Source of the DNA: Oscillospiraceae bacterium
Lineage (GTDB): Bacteria; Bacillota; Clostridia; Christensenellales; Aristaeellaceae
Assembly: GCA_031266295.1 (NCBI GenBank)
Contig: JAISBH010000223.1
Span: 1 to 6,126, forward strand
Length of the DNA: 6,126 nucleotides
Reading direction: 5' to 3'
In this document: in pieces, positions 5,749 to 6,126 of the stretch
Layout of the letters: each line of letters starts with the position of its first letter
Position numbering within the stretch: the first letter of the stretch is position 1
Translations under genes and position numbers: made by a program
The notes under the pieces: generated by a model
The model's input: only the letters and a program-made list of their open reading frames with translations
The model's database searches: none
Told to the model about the DNA's origin: nothing

Positions 5749-5812
5749 TTTACGAACAGCAGACATAGTTCAATACATTAAACATTGTATCGCAATTTCC
5801 GCCGTTCGTAAA
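5749..5812. promoter_or_regulatory. Nested inverted repeats around the operon promoter (candidate operator)
   Basis: Outer arms TTTACGAACAGC (5749-5760) and GCCGTTCGTAAA (5801-5812) are complementary at 11 of 12 positions. Inside them, ATACATTAAACATTGTAT (5773-5790) is an 18-bp imperfect dyad whose five outer pairs match. The inner dyad covers the -10 box and one outer arm covers the -35 box of the leftward promoter. GCCGTTCG recurs 22 bp further on (5823-5830), about two helical turns. This looks like a regulator-binding arrangement; the regulator is unknown. Confidence 0.4.
5784..5812 (-). promoter_or_regulatory. Promoter of the three-gene - strand operon
   Basis: Read leftward, TTTACG (5812-5807, 4 of 6) and TACAAT (5789-5784, 5 of 6) are 17 bp apart. 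Transcription would start near 5777, about 40 nt before the ATG at 5736, with the GAGGT ribosome binding site (5747-5743) in the leader. The region is clearly more AT-rich than the neighbouring genes, as expected of a promoter. Confidence 0.55.
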
Positions 5813-6126
5813 GTGCGCTCACGCCGTTCGATGAGCTTTTTCTAAATTTTGTCGAAACAATTTTCCCGCCGCAGTGCAACAGGCTTAATCTCGGTATTTG
5901 GACAGTTTAACAAGCGTACCAAGTTATTAGCATAGGCAGGTACCAGCAATTCCAAATTTAGAATTTTTCAGTATGATTCGGCTGCCTACAATCAATTTTT
6001 CTTGGACGAGAATCGCTCGTTGTACCATACGTGTCCATGCTGTACGAGTCGCTGCGGCGGGACGCTGTTCGATCTGCGGATCGAATGCGCTTTAAGTTTG
6101 TGGCGCCCCGCCACTATGACGTAAGT
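5813..6126. other. Intergenic stretch without a convincing gene
   Basis: Positions 5831-6000 are AT-rich and hold stops in all frames. From about 6000 the DNA becomes GC-rich again, suggesting that a gene starts or ends near the right edge. Two frames stay open to the edge: + strand from ATG 6037 (30 codons, no ribosome binding site) and - strand from the edge down to TGA at 5994-5992 (44 codons, possibly the tail of a gene). A third + frame (5936-6100s) carries a Cys-rich CPCC...CGG stretch but no start. Nothing in the window decides between them, so I name no gene. Confidence 0.5.
6068..6114. repeat. Two perfect adjacent hairpins at the right edge
   Basis: TTCGATC-TGCG-GATCGAA (6068-6085) has 7-bp arms and a 4-nt loop. 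GTGGCG-CCC-CGCCAC (6100-6114) has 6-bp arms and a 3-nt loop. They are 14 bp apart and neither is followed by a T-run. They may be an operator or repeat, or chance symmetry inside the start or end of a gene that continues beyond the window. Confidence 0.4.

Noticed and set aside
5936..6120. + strand frame with CPCC...CGG, faintly like a small zinc-ribbon (Com-type) protein
   Set aside because: No start codon or ribosome binding site, the Cys pairs are not properly spaced, and it ends at TAA just before the edge; at most a gene remnant.
1..6126. CRISPR arrays, tRNA or rRNA genes, insertion-sequence ends, toxin-antitoxin pairs
   Set aside because: No regularly spaced repeats of suitable length, no cloverleaf or rRNA-like segment, no transposase and no terminal inverted repeats were found on either strand.

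Overview
The window looks like chromosome from a high-GC Clostridia-type Bacillota. The coding stretches are GC-rich, the Shine-Dalgarno sequences are strong, and two gene products (a Noc/ParB-type nucleoid-occlusion protein and a YwlE-type arginine phosphatase) are typical of that phylum. The genus cannot be told from the sequence.

Layout from left to right. Positions 1-428 hold no gene: a + strand intrinsic terminator (47-92) for a gene lying to the left, then a run of GC-rich stem-loops and a degenerate 49-bp tandem repeat, resembling the stacked-hairpin intergenic elements of gut Clostridia. A Noc/ParB-like gene follows on the - strand (429-1457). Between about 1457 and 1514 two promoters lie back to back: one fires left into the noc-like gene, the other right into a 40-codon single-pass membrane-protein gene (1565-1687, +). 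That small gene meets the tail of the next - strand gene, and its reading frame contains a good - strand intrinsic terminator.

From 5812 down to about 1586 runs an apparent three-gene - strand operon: promoter and possible operator (5749-5812), a DUF1680/GH127-like protein (5736-3691), a GMP synthetase-like protein (3679-2246), and a low-molecular-weight phosphatase of the protein-arginine type (2183-1680). The last 390 bases are AT-rich intergenic DNA turning GC-rich near the right edge, with two perfect hairpins and no convincing gene.

The most interesting point is the operon. Two of its three products look like pseudoenzymes or strongly repurposed enzymes. The GuaA-like protein has lost the glutaminase Cys and His, the XMP-site loop and the C-terminal tail, yet keeps an intact ATP-pyrophosphatase P-loop. 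The DUF1680 protein keeps the fold motifs, but the acid/base Glu and the Glu/Cys/Cys/Cys metal centre appear to be replaced. The third protein keeps an intact phosphatase site with the Thr that marks phospho-arginine specificity. Their common role is unknown, and the combination is not one I recognise.
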